Positions 10,001-19,012 of a stretch of DNA of 64,000 nucleotides are shown in pieces. Below the pieces are notes generated by a model. It saw only the letters and a program-made list of their open reading frames with translations. It had not been told where the DNA came from and did no database searches. This DNA is from Caprella mutica (taxonomy: Eukaryota; Arthropoda; Malacostraca; Amphipoda; Caprellidae), in NCBI GenBank assembly GCA_947561585.1, contig CANNZV010000254.1, positions 280,677 through 344,676 of the forward strand, given 5' to 3'. Numbering within the stretch: position 1 is the stretch's first letter; each line of letters starts with the position of its first letter. Position numbers and translations under genes: made by a program.

Positions 10001-12712
10001 CCTGATAAACAATCACATTATCAATACCAGATAACACCTTACTAATGTGTGATTGGAAAATAGCATGAGAACTTGACATACCAAATGGTAAATAATTATA
10101 TTGATAAAGTACTTGGCATCTATTCATTGTCGTATATCTTTTGCAGGCTTTATCTAAAGGCAGTTGCAAGTAAGTAATTTTTAAGTCAATCTTTGAAAAC
10201 ACCCTAGCATGACCTACAATACCTAATACATCTTCTACAGTGGGGAGTGGATACTGAACTGTGTCCATACATTTATTTAATGTCATAGAATAATCCCCAC
10301 AGATATGTACACTACCATCTGATTTCAAGACATTTACTGTAGGACACGCCCATTCTGAAAATTACACCTTAGTTATAACACCTACAGTTATTAACTATCT
10401 AATTCAAATTTGATAAGATCTTTTAACCTATATTGTACAGGATGAGCTTTACAAAATATTGGTTCAATATCACTATCAACCTTAAGATACACCTTATCTT
10501 TTACACAGGAATCAAACTCATCACTCAAATAAGTTTTATACTTATCAAGAACATTTGGAATAGCATTATATACCTACTGTCGAATTGCATGCATTCTGGT
10601 AACTGTATTTTAATGCCTAATTTGTCACATAAATCTCTACTTAAAAGAGAAGTTCGTTCATCATTCACTACTAAGAACGTATGAAAATATTTTTAGAGTG
10701 AAACTCAACAGAAAGATTAACTTCACCTTCAAACATTATCTCTGAATTACTGTAACCTTTAGCTCTTACTTTAGTGGGCCTTCAACAACATCAAGATTAC
10801 ATAACTTATTCACATTAATTGTTGACAAATGAGAACCTGAGTCAATCTCAAATTTAACTATCTGATTTCTCTGAATTAAGCAATCTATAGTTACAGGCTT
10901 TGACTCAATAGGTATTGAGATATAGTTCAACCTAAAAAATGCTCACTATCTACTGAAGAGCCTTTCTTATTCATTGACGTACATGCATTGAACAGCTAAT
11001 ATGAACGCATATCTTACGTTGTAGTAGAAGTATCTGTCACTGGAAACTTACACATCTCGTGTGTACGTTGTGAAGGGACTGATGAAGAGTGATCACTTGC
11101 ATGCTTCAATGACACATACTGCACATGATCGACTTCTTCATCCATCTCAATATGGTATGAAGACTCTTGATTTCTCTTCGCCTTACACACTTTAGAAATA
11201 TGGCCCTTTTTTGAACAGGAATAGCATGTTCTTTCCAAGGCAAAGCAATCTGAAGCAAAGTGTTTACCGACAGTTCCACATCTAATGCATCTGTACGAGC
11301 TAGGCACAGCTCTCTTCATATCATACCAACTCCGCTGAAGTTCCTTGTATTGGAATGAATCTTGTTAGCTCTCTGGAATGAATCACTTGATGAAATTTCT
11401 TCCACATCGATGGTAATATGTTCCAACAGCTTAGCGCGCTCCACACACTCTGAAAGTTTTGCTACCACTGGCATCAGAAATCAGAGCTCTAACGAGTTTT
11501 GGAGATTTCAGTCCACTGATAAATACATTTCTCAGAAGTTGATCCCTGCAGCATTCTTTGTATTCACAGAGTGAAGCCATGCTGTTGAGAGTCATAGCAT
11601 AAACCTCAATAGTCTCAGAATCACTCTGTTTACGCTTATGAAAATTTACTGAAGCTCCTATGACAGATTTCTTCACAGATTTCCATAAGAAATTTTTAGC
11701 TGGATTTCCTACTTTTCCAAAGTTCACTCAGTCAGAGGTGTAGGCTGTAGACGTCTTTGGGTATCGGTTAGAATTGAAACAGGTAGAGCATTAGCAAGTA
11801 GCATTGCTGAACGGACTTCATCCTTTCTAGATTTGCGTAGAGCATCATAATTTTGAAGTTTATAACGCTCCAGAAATTCGTCAACAATTTCGACTTCAAA
11901 CTGAAACATCTTAGCTTGACTTGAAATAAGTAAATCAGAATCCATTACTTATTTTAGAAGGATAAAGTATCAGAGGTTGTCACACAAAAAATCCTCGTCG
12001 CCAATTTTGTAGTGGGTTGGAAGGAAAACAACCTGACAACTTAATATCCTTTATTGAACTTCTAGTTACCTAAAGTCTATTACAGAGCACAACCTACATA
12101 AATAACACGTACATGAGAGTGTACACAAACTGTGTACGTAATAGAATGTACAACTAAATATGTTCACATGAGAGATGCACACGTATCACATACATGTACG
12201 ATAAATGTATACTAATGACAATACAACACTAAGTTTACTAAAGGCCTTGTTACACAGTGCGAGTTGGCCTAGTCAGTTACTTTAGTGCAGCTACTCGCAC
12301 AGTGTGACCGCATCAGTCGAGTAACTGTCATGGAAATTCAATTCTATGAATATTTAGCTACTAGCAAGCTAGTTCAGTAGGGCAGCTGCTGTCCACTGTC
12401 ACGACAGTAACTCGCACCGTGTAACAAGGCCTTAAGAGTTTACTGTTTATTTTAACTAAGTTTTTATAAAGTTCTTTACATCAATTCTTTGAGAATTCAT
12501 TGACCCTTTCTGTTCAGGTGAAGAAGTTACTTCAGGCTCTACAGCGTCAGGCCGAAGTGATGGGCAAGAGTGTTTTCTCTCTGCAGGACCTCAAGAAGTT
12601 AGGTAATCAGTGCGGTGTGTCCTCAGTCGTAGAAGCTATCGACTCCCTCAATCTCCAAGGCTTCCTACTCTCAAAATCTAACAAAACTTACCAACTGACT
12701 ACTGCTCCCTGA
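3971..12712 (+). CDS. MCM8: MCM8 DNA helicase, C-terminal part (five exons, partial gene)
   Basis: MCM8 acts with MCM9 as a nuclear DNA helicase in homologous recombination, crosslink repair and meiosis (established for the family). Exons 3971-4095, 6023-6106, 6373-6517, 6834-6992 and 12518-12712 splice at GT-AG borders with matching phases to 235 residues and a TGA. The product follows the C-terminus of animal MCM8 closely: LLSKHVMSLH after the arginine-finger region, KKYISYARRYVHPRLS, the sensor-2 segment SPPITTRHLEALVRLTQ, ELREEATAEDAQDVVELM, then a winged helix ending NLQGFLLSKSNKTYQL. Earlier exons (N-domain, Walker A and B) must lie left of the window. Introns hold a 25-bp minisatellite, a GGAGTC-rich transposon, an antisense LTR retrotransposon and a MITE. 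Identification is by recognition from memory, not a database search. Confidence 0.93.
4076..5180 (+). repeat. 25-bp minisatellite built from an exon end plus its 5' splice site, 44 copies
   Basis: The unit is agtcagcaccctaag followed by gtgagtacag. The GCACC landmark of the first unit is at 4086 and of the last at 5161, exactly 43 periods of 25 bp, so no indels have accumulated. The first unit contains the real MCM8 exon end and donor; almost every later unit repeats AAG|GTGAGT. Variants: tatag or tattg instead of tacag in the 3' half, two consecutive units with ctaat instead of ctaag, two with ctgag, and a last unit with gtgaat. Variants are clustered, as expected from unequal exchange or slippage. 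Confidence 0.97.
5408..5776. mobile_element. Non-autonomous DNA transposon rich in GGAGTC motifs
   Basis: The ends are CAGGGCTGCGGAG on the left and its imperfect inverted copy CTCCACAGCCCTTG on the right. Both subterminal regions repeat the hexamer GGAGTC (GACTCC on this strand) many times. I see no coding capacity and no convincing target-site duplication. I recall similar GGAGTC-rich elements from many eukaryotes but cannot name the superfamily with confidence. Confidence 0.6.
6023..6106 (+). CDS. MCM8: MCM8 exon, second in window
   Basis: 84 nt. The first base completes the Arg codon from the previous exon; the frame then reads ERLASYYGHERELVSHSD and KKYISYAR, and leaves after two bases of the next Arg. 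The acceptor is ttatttccag and the donor AG|GTGACT. The segment corresponds to the region before the AAA+ lid in MCM8. Confidence 0.9.
6373..6517 (+). CDS. MCM8: MCM8 exon, third in window (sensor-2 region)
   Basis: 145 nt. It completes Arg, then reads YVHPRLSGEAATILQTFYLE, a linker, and SPPITTRHLEALVRLTQ, leaving in phase 0. The TTR segment matches the conserved MCM sensor-2 region. The acceptor is acattttccag and the donor CAG|GTAATG. Confidence 0.93.
6834..6992 (+). CDS. MCM8: MCM8 exon, fourth in window (end of AAA+ lid)
   Basis: 159 nt, phase 0 at both ends. It encodes SRAKCELREEATAEDAQDVV, ELMQHSMIDTYSDQLG and a Ser/Thr-rich linker ending NRGQ. The acceptor is accgcttgcag and the donor CAG|GTGAGG. 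The following intron is about 5.5 kb and contains the antisense LTR retrotransposon. Confidence 0.93.
7046..7269 (-). repeat. 3' LTR of the Ty3/gypsy-type element
   Basis: 224 bp, direct copy of 12005-12228. Read on the minus strand it starts TGTTGTATTG and ends CACTACAAAA. Confidence 0.93.
7270..7282 (-). promoter_or_regulatory. Polypurine tract of the LTR element
   Basis: On the minus strand aagggtgaggaga sits directly against the 3' LTR, the position where plus-strand DNA synthesis is primed in LTR retrotransposons. Confidence 0.7.
7283..7554. other. Non-coding 3' region of the LTR element
   Basis: AT-rich sequence between the polypurine tract and an inserted MITE. I see no reading frame or motif of note. 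Confidence 0.4.
7555..8118. mobile_element. MITE with TTAA target duplication, nested in the LTR element
   Basis: The element proper is 7559-8114, flanked by TTAA at 7555-7558 and 8115-8118. The ends AGGGGCTGTTCAGTCAA and TTGACTAAACTGCCCCT pair as about 17-bp inverted repeats with two mismatches. The interior is non-coding. The TTAA duplication suggests mobilisation by a piggyBac-like transposase, but the TIR was not matched to a known family. A diverged partial copy lies at about 17585-17896. Confidence 0.82.
8240..10930 (-). pseudogene. Decayed pol of the LTR element (protease, RT, RNase H, integrase)
   Basis: Read on the minus strand. The protease active site DSGS, in the context KFEIDSGSHLS, lies near 10819-10860. 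The reverse transcriptase (9897-10328) has GDYSMTLN, FSKIDLK, LPFGMSS and YQDDILI, where YQDD is the catalytic box. RNase H (9465-9866) has ETDASSFGLGAVLSQ. Integrase (8581-8985) shows an H2C2 zinc finger (HGGHPG ... CKDC) and DHF plus VVDALSRY; the SNGQSERT motif with the catalytic Glu lies near 8450. Several stops and frameshifts separate these blocks. It is the polyprotein of a gypsy-like element and is not functional as it stands. Confidence 0.88.
11014..11945 (-). pseudogene. Decayed gag of the LTR element with two CCHC zinc knuckles
   Basis: Gag packages the element's RNA. The frame starts at about 11945 (MDSDLLISSQAKMFQFEVE), shifts near 11725, continues through a capsid-like segment with YAMTLNSMASLCEYKECC and VFISGLKSPKLVRALISD, and after another break ends in knuckles CIRCGTVGKHFASDC and CYSCSKKGHISKVC (11160-11320), both CX2CX4HX4C. 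The frame breaks show it is dead. Confidence 0.85.
11990..12004 (-). promoter_or_regulatory. Primer-binding region of the LTR element
   Basis: Directly inside the 5' LTR the minus strand reads TTGGCGACGAGGATT. This is the place where a tRNA 3' end pairs to prime reverse transcription; I do not assign the tRNA. Confidence 0.55.
12005..12228 (-). repeat. 5' LTR of the Ty3/gypsy-type element
   Basis: 224 bp, same length as the left copy with 14 substitutions and no indels by my alignment. Flanked outside by CTAAG (12229-12233). Confidence 0.93.
12239..12435. mobile_element. PIF/Harbinger-like MITE with TAA duplication
   Basis: The element 12242-12432 (191 bp) has TIRs AGGCCTTGTTACACAGTGCG and the inverted CGCACCGTGTAACAAGGCCT, flanked by TAA. 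The interior has further GAGTAACT-type inverted motifs. It is non-coding and sits four bases from the LTR element's target duplication. The 3-bp TAA/TTA duplication is characteristic of PIF/Harbinger. Confidence 0.85.
12518..12712 (+). CDS. MCM8: MCM8 last exon (C-terminal winged helix)
   Basis: 195 nt including TGA. It begins in phase 0 after ttctgttcag and reads VKKLLQALQRQAEVMGKSVF, SLQDLKKLGNQCGVSSVVEA, and NLQGFLLSKSNKTYQLTTAP. The pattern of three helices and a beta wing (GFLLSKSNKTYQL) matches the MCM C-terminal winged helix. Confidence 0.93.
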   Translation: MKKLLQALQRQAEVMGKSVFSLQDLKKLGNQCGVSSVVEAIDSLNLQGFLLSKSNKTYQLTTAP

Positions 12713-13093
12713 AGTTAAACAAACTTAATTTCAATATGAAGGCTTCTGTGTCATTTTTCTCTCTCATAGTACACATTTTAAGTGTTTGTTCTAAAATGAT
12801 TGTTCTAAATGTCTTTATTTTTTATTGTGAATCTCCAGGACTTGATATGTCATGCAAATGAATAATTTTTGTTGTTATTTTGAAATGCTAGTGATGCATA
12901 GTACAAATGAAATTTGTTTTATATATTCATATTAAATATGATTTTTGTTTATATATTCTATTTTAATTAACCTATTATCTTGTTGAACAAAGTATTCCCG
13001 TACCTTTTGTGAATTGGTATCGAAAATATTGTTATTTATTAAGTTTCCTATCCACATTGGTACTAGGGAATTTGTCTGTCAAGGTTTTGATAC
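12713..13093 (+). other. MCM8 3' UTR and downstream flank
   Basis: AT-rich sequence after the stop. No canonical AATAAA is obvious; ATTAAA near 12930 is a possible poly(A) signal. Nothing else is seen. Confidence 0.4.
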
Positions 13094-14077
13094 TTAAGGG
13101 CCGTACACACGCAGGTTTTTTTAAGTCTTTCCACCAGACTTTTTGCTATGCTCCTCCCAATTTTTCCACGAGAATTAAATTTTGCACCGAAAGTGCGAGA
13201 CTTTTCAATAACCTTCATGTTCTATTATTTTCCCCCAATCAAGCTGTGCAATTTTGGAAATCTTCGTATAGCTACTGTCAAGTCATAAAATATATTGTAA
13301 TAACACGATTGGTGTTCATTTTTAACCAATCTTTGCTCCAATCATTTGTTTACCTTTGAGGTAAAGAATTCTTATCTTTTTCTTTTTATAAAAGACTGCC
13401 AGTGAAATTGATAATAGTAATGTTTCTTTAAACTTTTTTTAGTATAATATTATATTTTAGTAAAATAACATATTACTATCTTTATTTTATTTATTTCAAC
13501 ATATTACCTATAAGCTAATACCTTTATTTTCTTTATTATAACGCAATACATATTGTACCTACGTATTAATACTTTTACCTAAGCTTTATATAATAGTTAA
13601 ATTACATTTGTTGAGTGGATTAGGTTAACATTAAATCAAATGAAGTGAAAACAATCTCGGTTAGTTTATTACTAAATATTGTAATAAACTTCATAAAAAT
13701 TAATTTAGTATTAATTAGTAACTAACTAATCTTAGTAATCTAGGTTGGCATTTCTCTAGTAATTAATTAATCTAGGTTAAAGTAACTAACCTATATAATT
13801 AGTAAATATCTAACCCAGGTAATTAGTAATTTTAACTATCCTAGGTAGTTAATAGTTACTAACTACCTATAACCTAGATAGTTACCTAGTTTAAAAAATG
13901 GGGGAGGGCTTATGTCGCCGATAGGAGTAGTTAATTGCACGGCATGTAAATCCACGAGATTCAAAAGTCAATCCACGTGTGGACGCTATTGACTTTTGAA
14001 TCAAAAGTCTGGTGGAAAAGCGGAGAAAAAAGTCTGGTGGAAAGACTTAAAAAACCCTACGTGTGTACGGCCCTTTA
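13094..14077. mobile_element. Long PIF/Harbinger-like MITE with TTA duplication
   Basis: The element 13097-14074 (978 bp) starts AGGGCCGTACACACG and ends with its inverted copy CGTGTGTACGGCCCT, flanked by TTA. Subterminal AGTCTGGTGGAAAGACTT is inverted at the left end and repeated twice at the right. The interior is AT-rich with irregular TAACCTAGGTAATTAG-type repeats (13620-13890). No transposase frame is seen. Confidence 0.82.
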
Positions 14078-14372
14078 GGGTGTATTTTCCTTACTATTTT
14101 TATAGTTGATGCACCTAGGAGACCCCACCTTCTCGTGGTGATACTGTTGAATACCAAGCTATTTTTGTTTTGTAATCTAGATAGCCATTTATATAATTTT
14201 TGTCTTAGGCCTATCTAAAACTCTTGGTAGGATTAACGGGGCTCCCCTCTTTAATTAGAGGAATTTATTTTTGTTTATTATTATTCTGTATATACTGTAG
14301 GTAAAAAATTTCATAGTTTTTCTTTACTATTAAAGTCCCCCTGGAGTTAGGGAGGACGTAAAGTGTGAGAGT

Positions 14373-15550
14373 ATGAGTGAGAAGAAGAAAAGAAAAGGGG
14401 ATCATTCCCCTGAAAATGACACCACTAAGAAAAAAGAAACTATGAAGAGACTGTGCATAATGATATGCAAACAAATAGTCAAAATACCGAAATGGAATAC
14501 GACAATCTACTAGATACATCTTCTTATGACGAAGATATATCAAGATCTACTAATACTGTAGAACAACTAGTAGAAATGATGAAACAGATTGTGACTGTGG
14601 CTGAGAAGATTGGAGAATCTGAACTCCCAGAAACCATGGGAGAATTCATTTCTACCTCTCTCAGTAAACTAACTGGAATCTTTTCTGAACCCTCCCCCAA
14701 TCAGGAAAAAAGGAAAAAGAGAAAAGTAAATAAGCCAAGACACAGATACAGTGAACTGGAAGACATCCTGCTGAATGGCTCATCTGATACTGATCTTCAT
14801 ATTAAGGTTGAGTTTGATGGAGACCTGCGGAGAACTGTTAGCGCCTTCGATGTTGCCAAATAAATTGGCAAATTCGTAAAGATAAATGCCTCTAAAATAT
14901 TCAGCGCTAGTAAGACCTCTTTTGTTTGCCTTGTTGAAGCTCCTTCTGACTCAATAAAGCTCCAACTCTTCAATGTAACGACCATACACGGCACTCCTTG
15001 TCGAATCACTCCATATGATCAGTTCAACCACTGCAGGGGAATTATTTATTTAGAGGTCTCTCATTTGATGATGAAATCACACTGAATGAATTTTCTGGGT
15101 GGTTGAAAGAAAAATATAGATCACTTGTTAAAATAGAACCAGCACAATTCATTAAACCAAATAACCCTCAAACCAAAGCCTTCATACTTACTTTCAACAA
15201 GAAAACCCTCCCTCCGAGCATCTACATTCCAGGACTCACAGACAGGAGACACAAAAATATACCCTTTTCATAATATACCAATGATGTGCCGGAAATGCCA
15301 GAAGTATGGTCATACAGAGAAGACATGCAGAGCAGAGCAACAGGTGGTATGCAGGAGATGTTTTGAATCAGGTCACTCTATATCTGAATGCGAAACAGAC
15401 ATCCCAAAATACGTCCACTGCGAAGGCAGTCACGTTGCAGGTGCAAGAGGCTGTCCAAGGCAAATGCGCGAGTGTGAATTGCTACGCATTCAATCTGCTA
15501 ATAAAACCAGTTTCAGAAGAGCTATGCAAGTCTCACCACTTGCCGTGTGA
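14373..15550 (+). pseudogene. First LINE ORF1-like region (nucleic-acid-binding, CCHC knuckles)
   Basis: Starts ATG at 14373 with a Lys-rich MSEKKKRKGDHSPEND, shifts frame near 14420-14435 and continues with an acidic stretch and a basic QEKRKKRKVNK patch. It has a stop after DVAK (14861), then in shifted frames an RRM-like stretch (RGLSFDDEITLNEFSGWLKE, AFILTFNKKTLPPSIYIPGL). It ends with CRKCQKYGHTEKTC and CRRCFESGHSISEC and a damaged third knuckle. I-type ORF1 proteins bind their own RNA. Confidence 0.75.
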
Positions 15551-17281
15551 GAAATTACCGGACGTCTTCACCATCAAAATGCTAGCAGAACATAAGAAGA
15601 ACTTAAAACCTTGGGATATCGAGAGATTCTTCAAGGATGTATTGGACGAGAACCCTTCAGAAATCAGATCAGTTAGTGACACTGCATATCTTATCAAAGT
15701 GACATCACAGTCACATAAGCAAAAGATTGCAATTGAAAACAGTCCTACAAACCCCAGTCACTATCTTAACTGGTAGTGCTCTAAGACCTAAAGGTCTAGT
15801 CTACATCACGGAATATGACCTGAGTTCATTTGAGAACTACAAGCAGGAGCTTATGAACATCCTCCCTGTGAGTGAAATAGTTCAAGCTACATGGATTAAA
15901 TCTCGAAACAATAGATCTTTGCCCCTCCTGCTAACATTAAACCAATCAGAAGTCCCTTCATACCTCTCAATACCTGGAGAGCAAGTCCTTACTAAGGTAT
16001 ACGCATAGTAAACAGAATAGTATAGTACCCCAGTTACATGTATTATTAAAATTTATTCTGGGTAGGCTGTGACGTCATGTATGTAAGCAAGAGGTCACGT
16101 CATAGTAAACAGAATTGCTGTGGGTCACGTGGAATAGAGAATTAAGATGGCGGCCAACGCGACCAATATGACTAATGATCTAATTATCTTGAATAAATCG
16201 TCTTCTTCAAGACTAAAAATTTGTTACTATTTTGAGTGTAAAAAGACCAGTAGCAATTTCATCAAAAGTCATTTTTTAATTTTCGTCCGTATGACTATAA
16301 AGATTGGATAATAGCATGCGGTAATGTTGAATTTAAAAAAATATCACCGAAAACGTTATTTAACAAAATAGGGTGTGTTGCAGTCATCTTTTGTGTTTGT
16401 ACTGTACGTACAAACGTACGCACCATTGTTGACATGTGACGTCATAGCCTACCGGGACACGCGTAATATCCCCCCTATAGCTCTGGGATACTATATATTC
16501 TATGTACTGTGGTATACGCCTACAAAAACAAACCTCTTCTGTGCAAAAAATGTTTGTCATACGGTCACTCAGGAAGTAGATGTATCCAAAACGGGAGATA
16601 TGCACGATGCAACTCTGAGTATCACCAGAGAGAAGATTGTGATAGTGAGGAGCTACAATGTCACCATTGTAGCGATGCACACGTCACTGGTTCTAAACTC
16701 TGCTCCCGATACAAACTAGAAGAAGAGATACTTGCCATTCAACAGAAGAAATGCATTTCCAGAAACCAAACCAGACTAATTTTGGAGAAAAATAACCCTG
16801 ACCTAATAAATATGAGCTTCAGAAATGTCATACTGAACTCTACACGGAAACCTAGATTGCAAGACAACCTATAAACTGTACAGATCCACCTGTCATACAA
16901 ACCAAAAAATCAAAGAACAATCCCTTAAATCAACAGACTAGATCTAACAGCAGTGAACCAAATACCTATTCCGTACAAGCATTTCTACAAAGTCCAAGTA
17001 CTGGTAGAATATACCAACAGCAAATAGACATCAACACCAATCCCTCAACTTCTCGATCAGATCCAACTGTTCGAGAAGAAGTGAACGACACGCCATCTAT
17101 CAACTCTACAAACCATCAGAATGATGACTCAATTGAAATAGACGACATAGAAAACTACGAACAACAGCTGAAACAGACTCCACTGGCAACACATGGAAAC
17201 AAACATAGAGAATACAGTTATGGGAAAACATTCAAGAAAAATAGAAAGAAAAACAAGCACAACAAAGTAAAATATAGATAA
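15551..17281 (+). pseudogene. Second LINE ORF1-like region, split by a P/THAP-like insertion
   Basis: Reads EKLPDVFTIKMLAEHKKNLK, AYLIKVTSQSHKQKIAIE, then after a frameshift RPKGLVYITEYDLSSFENYK and EQVLTKVYA. It breaks at a 507-bp insertion and resumes as YKNKPLLCKKCLSYGHSGSRC. Two further knuckles follow: a damaged ARCNSEYHQREDCD and CHHCSDAHVTGSKLC. After another frameshift the Ser/Asn-rich tail ends KKNRKKNKHNKVKYR at TAA (17279-17281), ten bases before the ORF2 ATG. The order RRM-like then CCHC repeats that of the preceding region. Confidence 0.75.
15996..16518. mobile_element. P/THAP-like non-autonomous DNA transposon with 8-bp duplication
   Basis: The element 16004-16510 (about 507 bp) is flanked by GGTATACG (15996-16003 and 16511-16518); the match can be read as 9 bp (GGTATACGC). 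Its ends CATAGTAAACAGAAT and ATTCTATGTACTGT are imperfect inverted repeats, with CCCAG inside both. The interior encodes, with one frameshift, a degraded THAP-like zinc finger: CYYFECKKTSSNFIKSHF then YDYKDWIIACGNVEFKKISP. DWIIACG is close to the conserved core of THAP domains, the DNA-binding module of P-element transposases. An 8-bp duplication and a CA start also fit the P superfamily. Confidence 0.68.
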
Positions 17282-17290
17282 TCATCAAAT

Positions 17291-17521
17291 ATGGATACAG
17301 TAATTCAATGGAATGTACGCGGAATATCCTCTGCTAAACAAGACCTCATCAAATTAACAGAAACCTATTGCCTAACAGTCATAGCTGTCCAGGAAACCTT
17401 CCTAGGCAATGACTATATGATTAAAATTCCCGGGTATAATAGTTTATGTAAACAAGGTCACTACAATGTTAAATTTCATGGAGGCGTAGCCCTCTTCATC
17501 CACATAAACTCCCCTTATTAG
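17291..17521 (+). pseudogene. LINE ORF2, 5' fragment (endonuclease start only)
   Basis: ATG at 17291 begins MDTVIQWNVRGISSAKQDLI. QWN is the conserved APE-endonuclease start, and VIAVQETFLGNDY contains the QET motif. The frame meets a stop after HINSPY (17519-17521), though about a dozen further codons still look endonuclease-like. The rest of ORF2 is gone, replaced by MITE sequence. It is related to, but clearly different from, the LINE at 1-3690. Confidence 0.8.
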
Positions 17522-17584
17522 CCAATAGCAGTTGTCCGTACACCTTGTAAACAAGCCAACTGAGATAAGTTTCTACCTAGATTC

Positions 17585-17896
17585 TAGCTCAAGTGAAGAG
17601 ATGGCTTTATTTTTAAAACTATGCCTTCTTGTCTACCAATTCAAATAATCTTTTCACCATTTTGACGCAAACAAAGCTTATTTAGTACATAAAAAATTGA
17701 TATGAAAACAACAAACATACTCACGTAAAAACTAATGAGTGCAAATGCTTCCACTAAGTGTCGCTAATTTTACTATATACTTTTTAAATGAAAATTCTAA
17801 AATTAAATGTGCAATAAAATATTACCTAATTAAATATTGTGAATCGATTTAGAACCAATTTGACGATTGTTTTATTTTGACTTTACTATCTCTTTT
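17585..17896. mobile_element. Diverged, 5'-truncated second copy of the TTAA MITE
   Basis: Aligns by eye with about 7810-8118. Shared blocks include cttttcaccatttt, atatactttt, tctaaaat, then cgatttag-accaattt, a T-rich link and a TTTAA end. The left terminal repeat is not recognisable. Confidence 0.65.
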
Positions 17897-18741
17897 AAGG
17901 GCCCCTGCACACGAGCGTTCCGGCGCCGCAACGTCAATTGAACGCAGACGCATGGCCAGGGCACACGAGCGTGTGCCGCAATGGAAAATTAACCCAGATG
18001 CATAGAGAGTGACAAGTAGCATGTACCAGTCACACTATACCTAACTAGTTACACTGTAGGCTATCTAACCAGTCACACTATACCTAATTAGTCATACTGT
18101 TGGCTATCTAACTAGTCACAATATACCTAAACGGATCAAAATTGTAAAGTAATAGTTTTTGGTACGTATATCGGTTACCAATACGTATCGGTACATATTC
18201 ATTCAAAAAGTTTATGTTAACTTCATAAGGTCTTGATCGATAAAGAAATACCTGAATTAACTTTGTTTTCTCGTTTTATTATTTCTTTGTAATAAGTCAC
18301 AGACTGTTAAAATGTAGGGACAAAAATTTCTTTCTCATATGTTCAATAAAAATGTTTCTATCTCTACTATTTACTTACATTACCATTGAAAGATGCGACA
18401 ACAAACCGTCCGTGTGCGCACCCTCCCGTAGATTTAATAGAATTGACTGATAATGCGGCAGTCACCAGCCATCAAGGGAACGCATTACCCTGCGTTCAGA
18501 ATTGTCCGTCTCTCTGCCGAACGGCACAGAAAGGGAACGCGGATTTCGGAGCTGACAGACGTGTTGATAATAAGACCTGAGCCAGATGCTTCAGAAGAGG
18601 CGAGGACTCATTCTGTAAAAGATTTCAACAACAACAACGGCACAGAACGCTCGTGTGCCCACATACCCGAGAGTTAATGCTTTTTTAGGGTCATGCGCCA
18701 ATCGCCGGACGGCGAAGAACGCTCGTGTACGGGGGCCCTAA
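17896..18741. mobile_element. PIF/Harbinger-like MITE with TAA duplication, 840 bp
   Basis: The element 17899-18738 has TIRs GGGCCCCTGCACACGAGCGT and the inverted ACGCTCGTGTACGGGGGCCC, flanked by TAA. Additional internal copies of cacacgagcgt/acgctcgtgtg lie at about 17960 and 18645. An internal stretch (18026-18130) holds an imperfect tandem repeat around agtcacactatacctaa. It is non-coding. Confidence 0.82.
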
Positions 18742-18844
18742 CTCTCACTCAGTATAGGTGGGTAATTAATATATACCACTTAGATTTCTATAATTATTGT
18801 GCTACATTTACCAGCAGCAATTTTATGCTCTTTGAAATATTCCA

Positions 18845-19012
18845 AGTTATTGGTTGGTTCTACAATTTCGGACACGTCAGAAAAAAAATTATAATTATTA
18901 TTTAACTTCTATTCTAATTGGTATCATGGATACCAATTGAAATAAAAGTTAAATAATGATTATTAAATAAAGATTTTCACGTGTTCGAAAATATGGAACC
19001 GTGCGATAACAC
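18845..19012. mobile_element. Small foldback element (copy 1)
   Basis: The left arm has GGTTCTACAATTTCGGACACGT and the right arm its inverted, slightly diverged copy (ACGTGTTCGAAAATATGGAACC). Inside, TTTAACTT...AATTGGTATC ATG GATACCAATT...AAGTTAAA forms a second palindrome. A related copy lies at 23354-23516. Confidence 0.65.

Larger units (their letters stand above)
7041..12233 (-). mobile_element. Ty3/gypsy-type LTR retrotransposon, full length but decayed, in an MCM8 intron (with CTAAG duplications)
   Basis: The element proper is 7046-12228 (5,183 bp), flanked by the 5-bp duplication CTAAG at 7041-7045 and 12229-12233. In its own orientation the order is 5' LTR, primer-binding region, gag with two CCHC knuckles, protease, reverse transcriptase, RNase H, integrase, polypurine tract, 3' LTR. 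RT-RNaseH-IN order is the Ty3/gypsy arrangement. Stops and frameshifts break gag and pol, so it cannot move on its own. I count 14 differences between its two 224-bp LTRs (about 6%), so the insertion is not recent. No envelope-like frame is seen; that space holds a MITE. Opposite orientation to MCM8 is typical of tolerated intronic insertions. Confidence 0.93.
14078..17584 (+). mobile_element. Degenerate I/Jockey-type LINE with two successive ORF1-like regions and a truncated ORF2
   Basis: Between two MITEs lies a plus-strand LINE remnant. It has a 5' region with no clear start, a first ORF1-like stretch (14373-15550), a second (15551-17281) interrupted by a DNA transposon, and the start of ORF2 (17291 on). 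Frameshifts and stops show it is dead, and ORF2 is lost after about 80 codons. The two ORF1 stretches share domain order, so this is either a junction of two related LINEs or an unusual architecture. Boundaries are approximate. Confidence 0.75.

Noticed and set aside
13620..13890. Regularly spaced TAACCTAGGTAATTAG motifs, first considered as a tandem array or CRISPR-like structure
   Set aside because: Spacing and sequence are irregular and it is internal to a MITE; it is low-complexity AT sequence.
18386..18677. Two overlapping short frames inside the 840-bp MITE
   Set aside because: GC-rich MITE interior; no transposase similarity and no start context.
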